DNA of 64,000 nucleotides from Dactylosporangium aurantiacum (GTDB lineage Bacteria; Actinomycetota; Actinomycetes; Mycobacteriales; Micromonosporaceae): the NCBI RefSeq assembly GCF_000716715.1, contig NZ_JNYJ01000021.1, forward strand, positions 1 through 64,000. The letters are read 5' to 3'. Shown in pieces: positions 35,029-45,165 of the stretch; the stretch's first letter is position 1; each line of letters opens with the position of its first letter. The notes under the pieces are model-generated. The model searched no databases, had not been told where the DNA came from, and was given only the letters and a program-made list of their open reading frames with translations. A program made the position numbers and the translations under genes.

Positions 35029-36450
35029 TCATTGTGCGACAGGCGTCCAGCCGTTTCCGGCCACGACGCGGTCGGGGCGCAGCAGCACCGTGCGCCGCCG
35101 GCCCATCCAGCGCCGCAGCGCGCCGCTCGGGTCGAGCTCCGGCGTCACCCGCACCACCCGGGCCGAGCCGTGCCTGATCAGCACGCCGGGGCGGCAGAGC
35201 ACGGCCCAGCCGTCGCCGAGGACGTCGTCGAGCGGCACGTCGCGGCCCTGCCAGCGCACGACCGGCTGCGGTGCGAGGGTCCCGGCGCGCCGGCCCCGGC
35301 CCACGCCGCGCAGCGGCGGGCTGGTCGAGCGCAGCGCGAGGCCCTTCAGCCCGGGCAGCCGCCACACCGCGCCGAGCACGACCCGCCGCACCGACGCCGC
35401 GCGGTCCTGTCCCCCGGTCATCGCCCAGCCGGCCACGACGGCGAGCCGGATCTGCGCCTTCGCGTGGGGTTTGCGTTCGCGCTCGTACGAGTCCAGCAGG
35501 GTCGGCCGCCCGGACGCGAGCTTCCAGGCGAGGTTGTGCGCGTCGCGCAGCCCGGCGCCGAGGCCCTGGCCGATGAACGGCGGGGTCTGGTGCGCCGCGT
35601 CGCCGAGCAGGAACACCATGCCGCGCCGCCACGTGGAGGCGACCGTGGCCCGGAACGTGTACTCGGCCTCGCGCAGCACGGTCACCGCGGCCCCGGCCAG
35701 CCACGGCGCGAGCAGGGCCGGCACGTCGAGCGTCGACTCGCCGTCGTGCAGCCGGAACTCCCACCGGTACCGGCGCGGCCCGAGCTGCATGAAGGTCGCC
35801 GCCCGGCGCGGGTCGCAGACCTGGTGCACGCCGCCCCACGCGTCGAGGTCGCGGTCGGTGACGCCGTCGACGACCAGCCACCGCTCCTGGAACCCGAGGT
35901 CCTCCAGGGTGGCGCCGATGAGGCCGCGGACGGTGCTGTTGGCGCCGTCGCAGCCGAGCACCGCCGACGCCGCGAGCGTCTCCTGCCCGGCGGGGCCGGT
36001 GCAGGTGACGGTGCAGGTGGCAGTGCCGGTGGCGACGTCCGAGGTGACGCCGGTGACGGCGGTGACGGTGACGCCGCCGCGGAACTCGACGAGCGGCAGC
36101 TCGGCGACCCGCTCGCGCAGCAGCCGCTCCAGGTCCGGCTGGTCGAACATGTTGGCCTGCGGCCAGCCGTGCGGGCCGGGGGCCGGGTCGCGGCGGAACT
36201 CGGCCATCGTGCGGTGCCGGCCGTCCAGCAGCCGCAGGCCGAGGCCGGGGCGGCTGACGGCGGCGAACCGCTCGGCGATCCCGAGCTGCTGCAGGATCCG
36301 CATCACCTCGTCGTCGACGTGCACGGCGCGGGGCAGCGGATACGGCGTGCTGTAACGGTCCAGCAGCAGGCAGGGCACGCCGCGCTGGGCGAGCAGGATC
36401 GCGGAGGCGGCACCGACCGGTCCCGCCCCCACGATCACCACTGGGTCCAC
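35029..36450 (-). CDS. FAD-dependent aromatic hydroxylase, MhpA-like
   Basis: A 473-residue class A flavoprotein monooxygenase. N-terminal dinucleotide motif VGAGPVGAAS, a middle LGCDGANSTVRG (DG motif), and GDAAHQTPPFIGQGLGAGLRDAHNLAWKL, the FAD ribityl motif in the form seen in 3-(3-hydroxyphenyl)propionate hydroxylases. The C-terminus is a thioredoxin-like tail. It would hydroxylate an aromatic acid using NAD(P)H and O2. No ring-cleavage gene is near. Its stop overlaps an ATG that could start the kptA gene. Confidence 0.88.
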   Translation of the reverse strand: MDPVVIVGAGPVGAASAILLAQRGVPCLLLDRYSTPYPLPRAVHVDDEVMRILQQLGIAERFAAVSRPGLGLRLLDGRHRTMAEFRRDPAPGPHGWPQANMFDQPDLERLLRERVAELPLVEFRGGVTVTAVTGVTSDVATGTATCTVTCTGPAGQETLAASAVLGCDGANSTVRGLIGATLEDLGFQERWLVVDGVTDRDLDAWGGVHQVCDPRRAATFMQLGPRRYRWEFRLHDGESTLDVPALLAPWLAGAAVTVLREAEYTFRATVASTWRRGMVFLLGDAAHQTPPFIGQGLGAGLRDAHNLAWKLASGRPTLLDSYERERKPHAKAQIRLAVVAGWAMTGGQDRAASVRRVVLGAVWRLPGLKGLALRSTSPPLRGVGRGRRAGTLAPQPVVRWQGRDVPLDDVLGDGWAVLCRPGVLIRHGSARVVRVTPELDPSGALRRWMGRRRTVLLRPDRVVAGNGWTPVAQ

Positions 36451-36464
36451 GCGGCGACCCTACG

Positions 36465-37868
36465 TCATGCGCAGCGCGTCCCGTTGAGCGTGAACGCGGC
36501 CGGCGCGGTGTTCGAGCCGGTCCAGTTCGACAGGAACCCGAACGTCACCGTGCCGCCGGCGGGGATGTTCGCGGTGTAGCTCTCGTTGGTCATGGTGACC
36601 GCCGCGCCGGACTGGGCGTAGGTGGCGCCCCACGCCTGGGTGAGCACCTGCCCGTTCGGCCAGGTCCAGGCCAGCCGCCAGCCGTTGACCGGGGTGGACC
36701 CGGTGTTCGTCACCTTCACGTCGCCCTGGAACCCGCCCGGCCACTGGTTGGTGACGGTGTACGTGACCTTGCACGCGCCGGCCGGCTGCGGCGAGGACGA
36801 CGCCGAGCGCGACGGCGAGACCGACACCGACGGCGAGGGCGACGAGGAGGAGCGCGACGGCGACGGCGAGGTGGTGCCGCCGTAGACGGTCGCCTCCTTC
36901 GCCGTGGCCTTGATGCCGTTGGCGCCGTTGAAGATGCGCTCACCCCAGCTGGTGAGCTGGGCCGGGTTGAAGCCGGTCACCATGTCGAGGTACTCCACGC
37001 CGCCGCCGTTGCCGCTCCACGACCAGCCGAGGTAGCCGATGCGCAGCGACTGCGAGGTCGCCATGATGGTGTCCTCGTCGGGGTTGCCGTCGGAGTGGTT
37101 GAAGCCGAACTCGCCGACGACGATCGGCAGCTTCGCGGTGACGAACCGGTTCAGGTAGTCGTTGATCTCGGCGGCGGTGTCGAAGACGCCGTACATGTGG
37201 ATCGAGAACACGGTGTTCTTCAACGGGTCGGCGGCGAAGACACCCGCCGCGTTGTCGCGCATGGTGAAGGACCAGTCCTGGCCCCAGTTCGGCGCGTCGA
37301 CCATGATGGTGTGCTCGAAGCCGTTGCTGCGCAGGCGTTTGACCGCGTTGGCCGTGTCGGTGGCCCAGTTGGCGACGGTCGCGGCGTTGTTGCCGTACGG
37401 CTCGTTGCCGATGTTCACGATGACGTACTTCTCCTGGCCGACGAGGGCGCTCTTGACGCTGAGCCAGTAGTCGACGGCCCGGTCGAGGGTGATGGCGCCG
37501 CTCTGCTCGCCGTAGCCGGTGGTGTCGTGCGCCTCCAGCACGCAGATGAGCCGGTTGGCCTTGCACAGCGACACGACGTTGGCGACGTCGGCGGTGTCGT
37601 TCTTCGCCCACCGGTCGCCGGTGGCGAGCACGACCCGGACGGTGTTGGCGCCCAGCGCCTTGATGTTGGCGAACGAGCTGGTCTGCGTCTGGTACCAGGT
37701 GTGCGCGTGGCTGACGCCGCGCATCACGAACTCGTTGCCGTTGGCGTCGTACAGCCGGCCGTTGCTGACGGTGAAGCCGGTCGCGGCCTGCGCCGGGTGC
37801 ACGGCGACGAGCACCGAGACCACGACCGACAGCACCGCGGCCGCCACGAGGGTGATCCGCGTTCTCAT
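36465..37868 (-). CDS. secreted GH5 beta-mannanase/glycanase with CBM2
   Basis: A 467-residue exported enzyme. The signal peptide covers about residues 1-28 (ends HPAQAA). Residues 30-330 form a GH5 TIM barrel: the acid/base Glu in NIGNEPYG (about 154) and nucleophile Glu in VVGEFGFNHSD (about 253). The start ATGFTVSNGRLYDANGNEFV and VSHAHTWY resemble actinobacterial beta-mannanases, so mannan is the best substrate guess. A Ser/Pro linker follows, then a CBM2 cellulose-binding module with Cys at both ends (ACKVTYTV, TLNGTRCA) and conserved Trp residues. AGGAGG lies 9 bases before the ATG, and a palindromic operator lies upstream. Confidence 0.93.
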   Translation of the reverse strand: MRTRITLVAAAVLSVVVSVLVAVHPAQAATGFTVSNGRLYDANGNEFVMRGVSHAHTWYQTQTSSFANIKALGANTVRVVLATGDRWAKNDTADVANVVSLCKANRLICVLEAHDTTGYGEQSGAITLDRAVDYWLSVKSALVGQEKYVIVNIGNEPYGNNAATVANWATDTANAVKRLRSNGFEHTIMVDAPNWGQDWSFTMRDNAAGVFAADPLKNTVFSIHMYGVFDTAAEINDYLNRFVTAKLPIVVGEFGFNHSDGNPDEDTIMATSQSLRIGYLGWSWSGNGGGVEYLDMVTGFNPAQLTSWGERIFNGANGIKATAKEATVYGGTTSPSPSRSSSSPSPSVSVSPSRSASSSPQPAGACKVTYTVTNQWPGGFQGDVKVTNTGSTPVNGWRLAWTWPNGQVLTQAWGATYAQSGAAVTMTNESYTANIPAGGTVTFGFLSNWTGSNTAPAAFTLNGTRCA

Positions 37869-37903
37869 GATGGGTTGCCTCCTAGGGGTGTCGAGGCAAC
37901 ATA

Positions 37904-37915
37904 TGAAGCGCTTCA
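37904..37915. promoter_or_regulatory. palindromic LacI-type operator upstream of the mannanase
   Basis: TGAAGCGCTTCA is a perfect 12-bp palindrome 36 bases upstream of the mannanase ATG. The central AGCGCT is typical of LacI-family sugar repressors in actinomycetes (for instance CebR-type sites). No LacI gene lies in this window. Confidence 0.6.
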
Positions 37916-38035
37916 GTTGACCGTCAACGAGGTCAGCGCCGGGCCGCAGGTCGGCGGCCGCGACGGTGTGAAACTTGCAGCGCCGGGTAGCTGGCGCCCC
38001 GTACCGCACGCTTCCCACCCAAACAGGAGAAGTAG

Positions 38036-38530
38036 ATGGTCATCGACAACCCGTCCGACCTGTTCCTGTACGAGCTGGCCGGCATGTACGACGCCGAGCG
38101 CAAGAGCAACCACCTGGTGGGCGAGATCCTCAGCCAGGCCGAGCACAGTCCCCTGGCCCAGATCCTGCGCGCGCAGCAGCAACAGGGCCAGCAGAAGATC
38201 CAGAACATCGAGACGTGCTTCGCGATGATGGAGATGGAGCCGACGGAGGTGCCGTGCGCGACCCTCGACGGGATGCGGGCGGAGTTCCAGGCGTTCGCCA
38301 ACCAGCGGCCGTCCACCGAGGCGATGGAGATCTACGCCGTGGACGCGGAGACGAAGCTGGCCCACTTCGGCATCGCCGGCTACCGCGGGCTCATCGACAA
38401 GGCGCTGCTTATGGGCGAGATGCAGTGCGCGCAGATCCTGCAGACCAACCTGGTGCAGAAGCAGGAGAACGCGGGCACGTTCGAGCGGATCAGCCACGAG
38501 CTCGGGCAGCGGGTGGTGATGAGCGTCTGA
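38036..38530 (+). CDS. DUF892/YciE-type ferritin-like protein
   Basis: A 164-residue all-helical protein of the YciE/YciF (DUF892) ferritin-like family. Diagnostic pieces: NPSDLFLYELAGMYDAERK near the N-terminus and DAETKLAHFGIAGYRGLI in the third helix. Glu and His residues of the four-helix bundle (ELAGMYDAE, HFG) could hold a di-iron centre. Members are stress-linked; the function is not settled. ACAGGAGAAG lies just before the ATG, and a strong hairpin follows the stop. Confidence 0.85.
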   Translation: MVIDNPSDLFLYELAGMYDAERKSNHLVGEILSQAEHSPLAQILRAQQQQGQQKIQNIETCFAMMEMEPTEVPCATLDGMRAEFQAFANQRPSTEAMEIYAVDAETKLAHFGIAGYRGLIDKALLMGEMQCAQILQTNLVQKQENAGTFERISHELGQRVVMSV

Positions 38531-38537
38531 CTGACAC

Positions 38538-38566
38538 GGAGGGGGCCCCGACGTCGGGCCCCCTCC
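38538..38566. terminator. strong GC hairpin terminator
   Basis: A 14-bp stem, one base bulged, formed by GGAGGGGGCCCCGAC and GTCGGGCCCCCTCC, lies 8 bases after the DUF892 stop. The facing trypsin gene ends 47 bases further on, so it can stop transcription from both sides. No T-run is visible. Confidence 0.8.
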
Positions 38567-38612
38567 TGTCCCGCATCCGGCCGCCACGTGCGCCGGCCGG
38601 CCCTCGGGCGGG

Positions 38613-40200
<1,588 letters not shown>

Positions 40201-40230
40201 GCCGCACTGTATCCGCTGGTACGGTGACTC

Positions 40231-41199
40231 GTGCGCGCAGTCATGCTGTCCGGACCCGGCCCGGTCGAGAACCTGCAGGTCGTCGAGGTCCCCACGCCCG
40301 AGCCGCCGCCGGGGTGGGTGCGGATCCGGGTGAAGGCGTTCGGGCTCAACCGCTCCGAGCTGCACACCCGACTCGGCTACGCCGAGGGCGTCGTCTTCCC
40401 CCGCGTCCCGGGCATCGAGGCGACCGGCGTGGTCGACGACCCGGGCACCTCCGACCTCACCCCCGGCCAGCAGGTCGCCACGATGATGGGCGGGATGGGC
40501 CGCACGTTCGACGGCGGCTACGCCGAGTACACCGTCGTGCCCCGCGCCCAGGTCATCCCGTTCGCGTCCGAACTGCCCTGGCCGGCGCTCGGCGCGGTGC
40601 CGGAGACGCTGCAGACGGCGTACGGCTCGCTCACCACCGGCCTGGACCTGCGGGCCGGGCAGACGCTGCTGATCCGCGGCGGCACGTCCTCGGTCGGCCT
40701 GGCCGCCGCGGCCCTCGCCCGCGACCTGGGCGCCACGGTGCTGTCCACCACCCGCTCCCCCGCCCGGCTCGAAGCGCTCGCCGCGGTCGGCGTCACCCAC
40801 CCGCTCGTCGACGACGGGGCGGTCGCCGCGCAGGTCAGGGCCCTGGTTCCGGACGGGGTCGACGCGGCCCTGGAGCTGGTCGGCACCCCGACGCTGCCCG
40901 ACACCCTCGCCGCGACCCGCGTGCACGGCACCGTCTGCTTCACCGGCATGCTGTCCAACGAGTGGCTCGTGCGCGACTTCTACCCGATCGGCTACCTGCC
41001 CACCGGGGTGCGCCTGACCGCGTACGGCGGCGAGGCGAGCGACCTGCCCGCCGCGGTCCTGCAGCGGTACCTGGACCGCATCGCCACCGGCGAGGTGACG
41101 CTCGGCCCGGTGCACACGTACGCGATGGACGACATCCGCGCCGCCCACACCGACCTGGAGCACGGCACGAAGGTCGGCAAGCTCGTCGGCCTGCCGTAA
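40231..41199 (+). CDS. MDR-family NADPH:quinone oxidoreductase/alcohol dehydrogenase
   Basis: A 322-residue medium-chain dehydrogenase/reductase. Catalytic GroES-like domain with PGIEATGVV, then a Rossmann domain with GGTSSVGLAAAALA (about residue 149). The Cys ligands of zinc enzymes are missing, so it is probably a zinc-free quinone oxidoreductase type acting on enones or quinones with NADPH. It starts GTG at 40231 and stands alone on the plus strand. Confidence 0.88.
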   Translation: MRAVMLSGPGPVENLQVVEVPTPEPPPGWVRIRVKAFGLNRSELHTRLGYAEGVVFPRVPGIEATGVVDDPGTSDLTPGQQVATMMGGMGRTFDGGYAEYTVVPRAQVIPFASELPWPALGAVPETLQTAYGSLTTGLDLRAGQTLLIRGGTSSVGLAAAALARDLGATVLSTTRSPARLEALAAVGVTHPLVDDGAVAAQVRALVPDGVDAALELVGTPTLPDTLAATRVHGTVCFTGMLSNEWLVRDFYPIGYLPTGVRLTAYGGEASDLPAAVLQRYLDRIATGEVTLGPVHTYAMDDIRAAHTDLEHGTKVGKLVGLP

Positions 41200-41239
41200 C
41201 CGGCGTGCCACCGGCCGCCCGATCGCGTACAACTCGTCC

Positions 41240-41569
41240 GTGGAGTATCCCGACCTGTCGCCGTACGGGTATTCCGACTTTCCTGTGCCCATGGTCAACG
41301 TCGGCTGGCTCGGTCCCACCGGCGGCATCCCCGCCGACCTCGAGCTGCGTGCCGCGGCCATCACCGACCTGGCGTCCTGGAAGGACCCGCGCGCCCTGGC
41401 CGCCCTGCTGCACGCCGCCTACGACGAGCCCCTCGCCGGCTGCGCCGGCGGCGACATCGGCGAGGCCCTCGCCGCGCTGCAACCGCACGCCTTCACTCCC
41501 GACCTGCGCGCCGAGCCGCTCCCGGAATGGGTCCGGTGGGGCTTCGAGCACGCCTTACGGCAACCCTGA
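41240..41569 (+). CDS. small unknown protein, paralogue of the remnant at 47505-47732
   Basis: A 109-residue protein beginning MEYPDLSPYGY with a middle block ITDLASWKDPRALAALLHAA and GGDIGEALAALQPH. The same block occurs in the truncated minus-strand gene near 47.6 kb, which gives evidence that both are genes. It has no signal peptide or enzyme motif. GTG 41240 is preceded by TACAACT, 5 bases upstream, so the mRNA may be leaderless. Family not certain. Confidence 0.65.
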   Translation: MEYPDLSPYGYSDFPVPMVNVGWLGPTGGIPADLELRAAAITDLASWKDPRALAALLHAAYDEPLAGCAGGDIGEALAALQPHAFTPDLRAEPLPEWVRWGFEHALRQP

Positions 41570-41606
41570 CCACCCGGCGCCGGCGGCACGGGCACGAGCG
41601 GCCCAC

Positions 41607-41834
41607 CTACCGAGCAGCCCGCAATGCCGCCGCGACCTCCGCGACATCCAGATCGACGATGACCTGCTCACCGTCCCACGTGCCACGCTCGCTGACCGCC
41701 AGGCCGATGAAGGCCAGCTCAGCGGCGTCCTCACGCAGTTCGTACTCTTCGCGAATCTCGTCACTGACCTCATCGAGCTCATCGCGGTTCCAGGCAGCGA
41801 CCGCCGCCTCGGCCAGGGACCGGGGCAGCCGCAC
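41607..41834 (-). CDS. possible ribbon-helix-helix-like small protein, N-terminus unclear
   Basis: The minus-strand frame contains VGRITVRLPRSLAEAAVAAWNR, which looks like an antitoxin-type strand-helix start, followed by an acidic helix (RDELDEVSDEIREEYELRE) and a beta-rich end (VIVDLDVAEVAAALRAAR). The first possible start in frame is GTG 41834 (75 residues), which cuts into the strand; the real N-terminus may have been lost, since the sequence upstream belongs to a broken gene. No toxin partner is seen. Confidence 0.4.
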   Translation of the reverse strand: MRLPRSLAEAAVAAWNRDELDEVSDEIREEYELREDAAELAFIGLAVSERGTWDGEQVIVDLDVAEVAAALRAAR

Positions 41835-41899
41835 CGTGATCCGACCGACCTGGCGATCGAACCCTGGTGGCGGCGCCGCGTGCAGGTGGTCGCGGGACG

Positions 41900-42188
41900 G
41901 CGGTCGAGGGCTTCCGGGTACTCGGCGAGCGCCGCGTAGCTCGGGTGCAGCTTGGTCAGGACGAGGTCGAACGCCGCCCCGCCGAGGCCGGTCAGCTCCT
42001 CGGCGTGCGGGAAGTCGGCGTTGGACCACGGCGCGTCGCGCAGGCCGGCGAGCCGGACGATCTTCGGGTGCTCGGCCAGCAGGTCGGGGTCGTCGAGGGC
42101 GGCGTCGAACGTGTCCCGGCCCGGCCGTGATCAGGCCGCCGCCGGCGCGGTCGGTGTCGGGTACGCCGTCGGTCAGTTCCCGGAGCAT
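41900..42188 (-). pseudogene. frameshifted small gene downstream of M48 protease
   Basis: ATG 42188 overlaps the M48 protease stop (TGATG) and opens MLRELTDGVPDTDRAGGGLI. In the G/C run near 42115-42125 the frame breaks: the protein-like sequence continues one frame over as DTFDAALDDPDLLAEHPKIV, then LAGLRDAPWSNADFPHAEEL and PSYAALAEYPEALD. Removing one base in the GGCCGGGCCGGG run restores a continuous product of about 95 residues. This may be a real pseudogene or a sequencing error. Family not recognised. Confidence 0.5.
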
Positions 42189-44047
42189 CAGGTGGTGGCC
42201 GCGTGCATGGCCTCGGCGAAGACGGTGTACGCGTCGGCGTGCTGCTCGCTCTGGGCGCCGCTGCGCACCTCCAGGACGGTGCCGTCGTGGAGGGTCAGCT
42301 GCCAGCGGAAACGCAGTTTCGTGGTGCGCACGGCGAGCGCGATCTCCTCGTACGGGACGAACCGGCTGCCCTGGGTGGCGGCGAGCTGTGCCGGGTCGCC
42401 CTCGCGGAGCCAGCGGCGCATCCGGTAGCGCGCCATGCCCGTCTTGTACCGCGGCATCCCCGGCACGAACAGCAGCCCGTGGGTGAGGATGAGCAGGTCG
42501 GCGCGGGTCCCGTCGACGATGGCGGTGGTGACCCCGGCGAGGATGCCGGCGTGCTCGGGGCCGACCCGGCGGCGCACGTGCTTGGCGGCGGTGACGTCGA
42601 TGCCGCGTTCGTGCAGGCGCTGCCGGGCGGCGGGCAGGGTCGCCGGGTCGCAGGCGAGGGCGGCGACGCCGGACAGGTCCAGCGGATCGCCGCCGGTGCC
42701 GACCAGCTGCGGCGGGGACGTCCAGGAGTGCCGCCAGCGGGCCGCGCCGGAGCGTACGGCGGCGAGGGTCAGCAGCTCGGAGAGGGCCTCGGCGAAGCGG
42801 GTCCGGGCCTCGGGGCCGGCCGCCCCGGGCAGCAGCGCGGCGGCGAGGTCGTCGAGGCGGCCGGCGGCGACGAGGTCCAGCACGTCGCCGGCGTCGGCGA
42901 CCGGGCGGCCGGCGGCGCGGGCGAAGACCCGCAGCGTCGTGTCGGACCGCTCCTGCAGGGCGGCGACGGCGCCGGCGGTGTGGAACTCGTCCCACGGCAG
43001 CACGACCGCGCCGTCGGGCGCGAGTGCCTGCGACTGCAGGGCCCGCCCGGCGGCGCCGAGGTCGGCGACGAGGGTGTGGGCTGGGGCGTGGTCGACGGGG
43101 GCGGTGGTCTCCGGCGCGGCCATGATCGCGGCGACCCGGGCGGCGAGCGGCGGGTGCGTGTCCCAGCGGCTCGCCTCGCCGGCCGCGCGGCCCGCGGCGG
43201 CCCGCAGCGTGGAGAGCTCCTCGGCGCGGGCGCGCAGCATCTCGGCGAAGCCGCCGAACAGGTCCTCGGGCAGGTACCCGGCCTGCAGGCCCGGCTGCAC
43301 GAACCGGGTCAGGTAGAACCCGAACGCGGCGTCGAGGACCTCGACCTCCCGCAGCGCGCCGGCCGCGGCGTGCCGGCCGGCGACCCGCACCGAGGCGAGG
43401 TCGGCCGCCAGCTCCTGGCGGCGGCTGACGGCGTGCTGGACCAGCATGAACAGCAGCGCGTAGCCGCGGAACACCCAGCCGGTCGGGTTGCCCGGACCGA
43501 TCTGGGCGACCGTGCGTTCCAGCACGAGGCGGCCACGGTACGACACGCCGGCGAACCTCGTGTGCCGGCCCGAGTAGTGGCCGAGCTCGTGCGCCAGGAC
43601 CGACCGCAGCTGGGCGACGGTGAACGTCTGCAGCAGCGGCATCCCCACGTACAGGTGCCGCCGGCCGCCGATCAGTCCCATGAGGCGGGTCCGCTCGCTG
43701 ACCGCGGCGTTGACGTCCGCGACCAGGTGCACCTCGTCGGGTGGGCGGGTGCCGACCGCGGCGGACAGCTCGTGGACCGTCTGCCACAGCAGCGGCGCGT
43801 CTTGCGGGGTGAGGGGCACGCCGTGCGGGCCGTCGCGCCGCGCGCGCAGCGCCTTCCACGTGCCGTGACCGACCGCCCACACGGTGCCGACGAAGACGGC
43901 GGCGCCGACCTTCCCGCCGACCGCGCCGGTGGTGACAGTCGTCACCCACGCGGCCAGGACGATGCCCGCCACGAACTGCACGACGGCCAGCACATAGAAC
44001 CCGGCCAGCATGATGATGGACAGCACGGCACGCGCAGCGACGGCCAC
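42188..44047 (-). CDS. M48-type membrane metalloprotease
   Basis: A 619-residue protein with two or more N-terminal transmembrane segments (residues about 8-70) followed by an M48/HtpX-like peptidase domain: HELGH zinc motif near residue 152 (SVLAHELGHYSGRH) and a third ligand in the later RRQELAADLASVRVAG helix. The long C-terminal half (about residues 290-619) is unusual for the family, with helical repeats and a final beta-rich RYRMRRW to VRSGAQSEQHAD part. GTG 44047 is chosen since GGGGAGG lies 8 bases upstream; GTG 44068 is an alternative. Confidence 0.85.
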   Translation of the reverse strand: MAVAARAVLSIIMLAGFYVLAVVQFVAGIVLAAWVTTVTTGAVGGKVGAAVFVGTVWAVGHGTWKALRARRDGPHGVPLTPQDAPLLWQTVHELSAAVGTRPPDEVHLVADVNAAVSERTRLMGLIGGRRHLYVGMPLLQTFTVAQLRSVLAHELGHYSGRHTRFAGVSYRGRLVLERTVAQIGPGNPTGWVFRGYALLFMLVQHAVSRRQELAADLASVRVAGRHAAAGALREVEVLDAAFGFYLTRFVQPGLQAGYLPEDLFGGFAEMLRARAEELSTLRAAAGRAAGEASRWDTHPPLAARVAAIMAAPETTAPVDHAPAHTLVADLGAAGRALQSQALAPDGAVVLPWDEFHTAGAVAALQERSDTTLRVFARAAGRPVADAGDVLDLVAAGRLDDLAAALLPGAAGPEARTRFAEALSELLTLAAVRSGAARWRHSWTSPPQLVGTGGDPLDLSGVAALACDPATLPAARQRLHERGIDVTAAKHVRRRVGPEHAGILAGVTTAIVDGTRADLLILTHGLLFVPGMPRYKTGMARYRMRRWLREGDPAQLAATQGSRFVPYEEIALAVRTTKLRFRWQLTLHDGTVLEVRSGAQSEQHADAYTVFAEAMHAATT

Positions 44048-44143
44048 CGGTGTTCCTCCCCGTGTCACCGCGGCGATAGCGGCCGTGGCGGACGGACCCT
44101 ATAGTTCGGGACCATTGACCGCAACGGGGAAAGGAACAGTTCG

Positions 44144-45127
44144 ATGTGGCCTTTCAGGCGAAGAGCGGCCGACCGGGTCGAACGGCTCGACATCGACCCG
44201 GCGCAGGGCGACCCTGAGGCCACCCGGCTCATCGCGGCCGCGAAACGCGGCGACTGGCGGGCCGCGGCGGAGTTCCTGCGCGGCGTCGAACACCCCGACG
44301 ACCGCGCCTTCTACTGCCGGGTCCTCGGCGAGCACGCCGGCGACGGCGCCTGGATCGACGAGTGGATCGCCGCCGAGACCGGCCCCGGCAAGGCGACGGC
44401 GCTGACCGTGAAGGGCCAGCACGCGATCGACTGGGCGTGGCGGGCCCGCGGCAACGGCACCGCCGCCACCGTCAGCGAGGAGGCGTTCAAGCTCTTCTCC
44501 CGGCACCTGGGCATCGCCGAGGAGTGCCTCGACGACGCGACCGGCCTCGACGCCGACGACCCGACGCCGTGGGCGGCGCTCGTCACGCTCGGCCGGGCCC
44601 GGCAGGTCGGCCTCGACGAGACGCGGCGCCGCTTCGACGAGGCGGTGCGCCGGTACCCGTGGCACCGCGACGCGCACACGCAGCTGCTGCAGCAGCTGTG
44701 CCGCAAGTGGAGCGGCTCGCACGAGCTGATGCACGAGTTCGCGGAGTCCGCGGCCGCCGCCGCGCCGCCCGGCTCGCCGCTGGGCGTGCTGGTCGCCGAC
44801 GCGCACATCGAGCACTGGATGGACCTGCCCGAGGGCGAGGACGGCGAGTACATGCGCAGCCCCGAGGTCGGTGAGCGGCTGCGGCTGGCCGCGGACCGCT
44901 CGGTGCGCCACCCCCGCTACGAGCGCCGTCCCGGCTGGGCCGCCGGCGACAACGCGTTCGCGATGGCGTTCACGCTCAACGGGGACCGGCCGGCCGCCGC
45001 GGAACGCTTCGACGCCCTCGGCGACCGGGTGACCCGCTGGCCGTGGTCGTACATGGCGGTCCCGGACGTCGCGTTCACCCGGGCCCGGCGGCTGGCGCGG
45101 GAGTACGCGTACGTGGGCCGGGAGTAG
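44144..45127 (+). CDS. TPR-like cytosolic protein (DUF4034-like)
   Basis: A 327-residue soluble protein beginning MWPFRRRAADR. It is built of helical pairs with repeated Trp and Ala positions (AKRGDWRAAAEF, TLGRARQVGLDETRRRFDEAVRRYPWHRD), typical of TPR-like proteins, and the block HTQLLQQLCRKWSGSHELM recurs in actinobacterial proteins I remember as DUF4034-like. No enzyme motif. AAAGGAAC precedes the ATG, and TATAGT at 44100-44105 could be the -10 box. It is divergent from the M48 gene. Confidence 0.65.
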   Translation: MWPFRRRAADRVERLDIDPAQGDPEATRLIAAAKRGDWRAAAEFLRGVEHPDDRAFYCRVLGEHAGDGAWIDEWIAAETGPGKATALTVKGQHAIDWAWRARGNGTAATVSEEAFKLFSRHLGIAEECLDDATGLDADDPTPWAALVTLGRARQVGLDETRRRFDEAVRRYPWHRDAHTQLLQQLCRKWSGSHELMHEFAESAAAAAPPGSPLGVLVADAHIEHWMDLPEGEDGEYMRSPEVGERLRLAADRSVRHPRYERRPGWAAGDNAFAMAFTLNGDRPAAAERFDALGDRVTRWPWSYMAVPDVAFTRARRLAREYAYVGRE

Positions 45128-45165
45128 GGTTAAGCCCACTGCCTTCCGCGTGCCCGGCCCGGACA

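Noticed and set aside
41867..42130. 87-codon plus-strand frame opposite the broken gene
   Set aside because: It is the antisense of the protein-like minus-strand sequence; no ribosome binding site.
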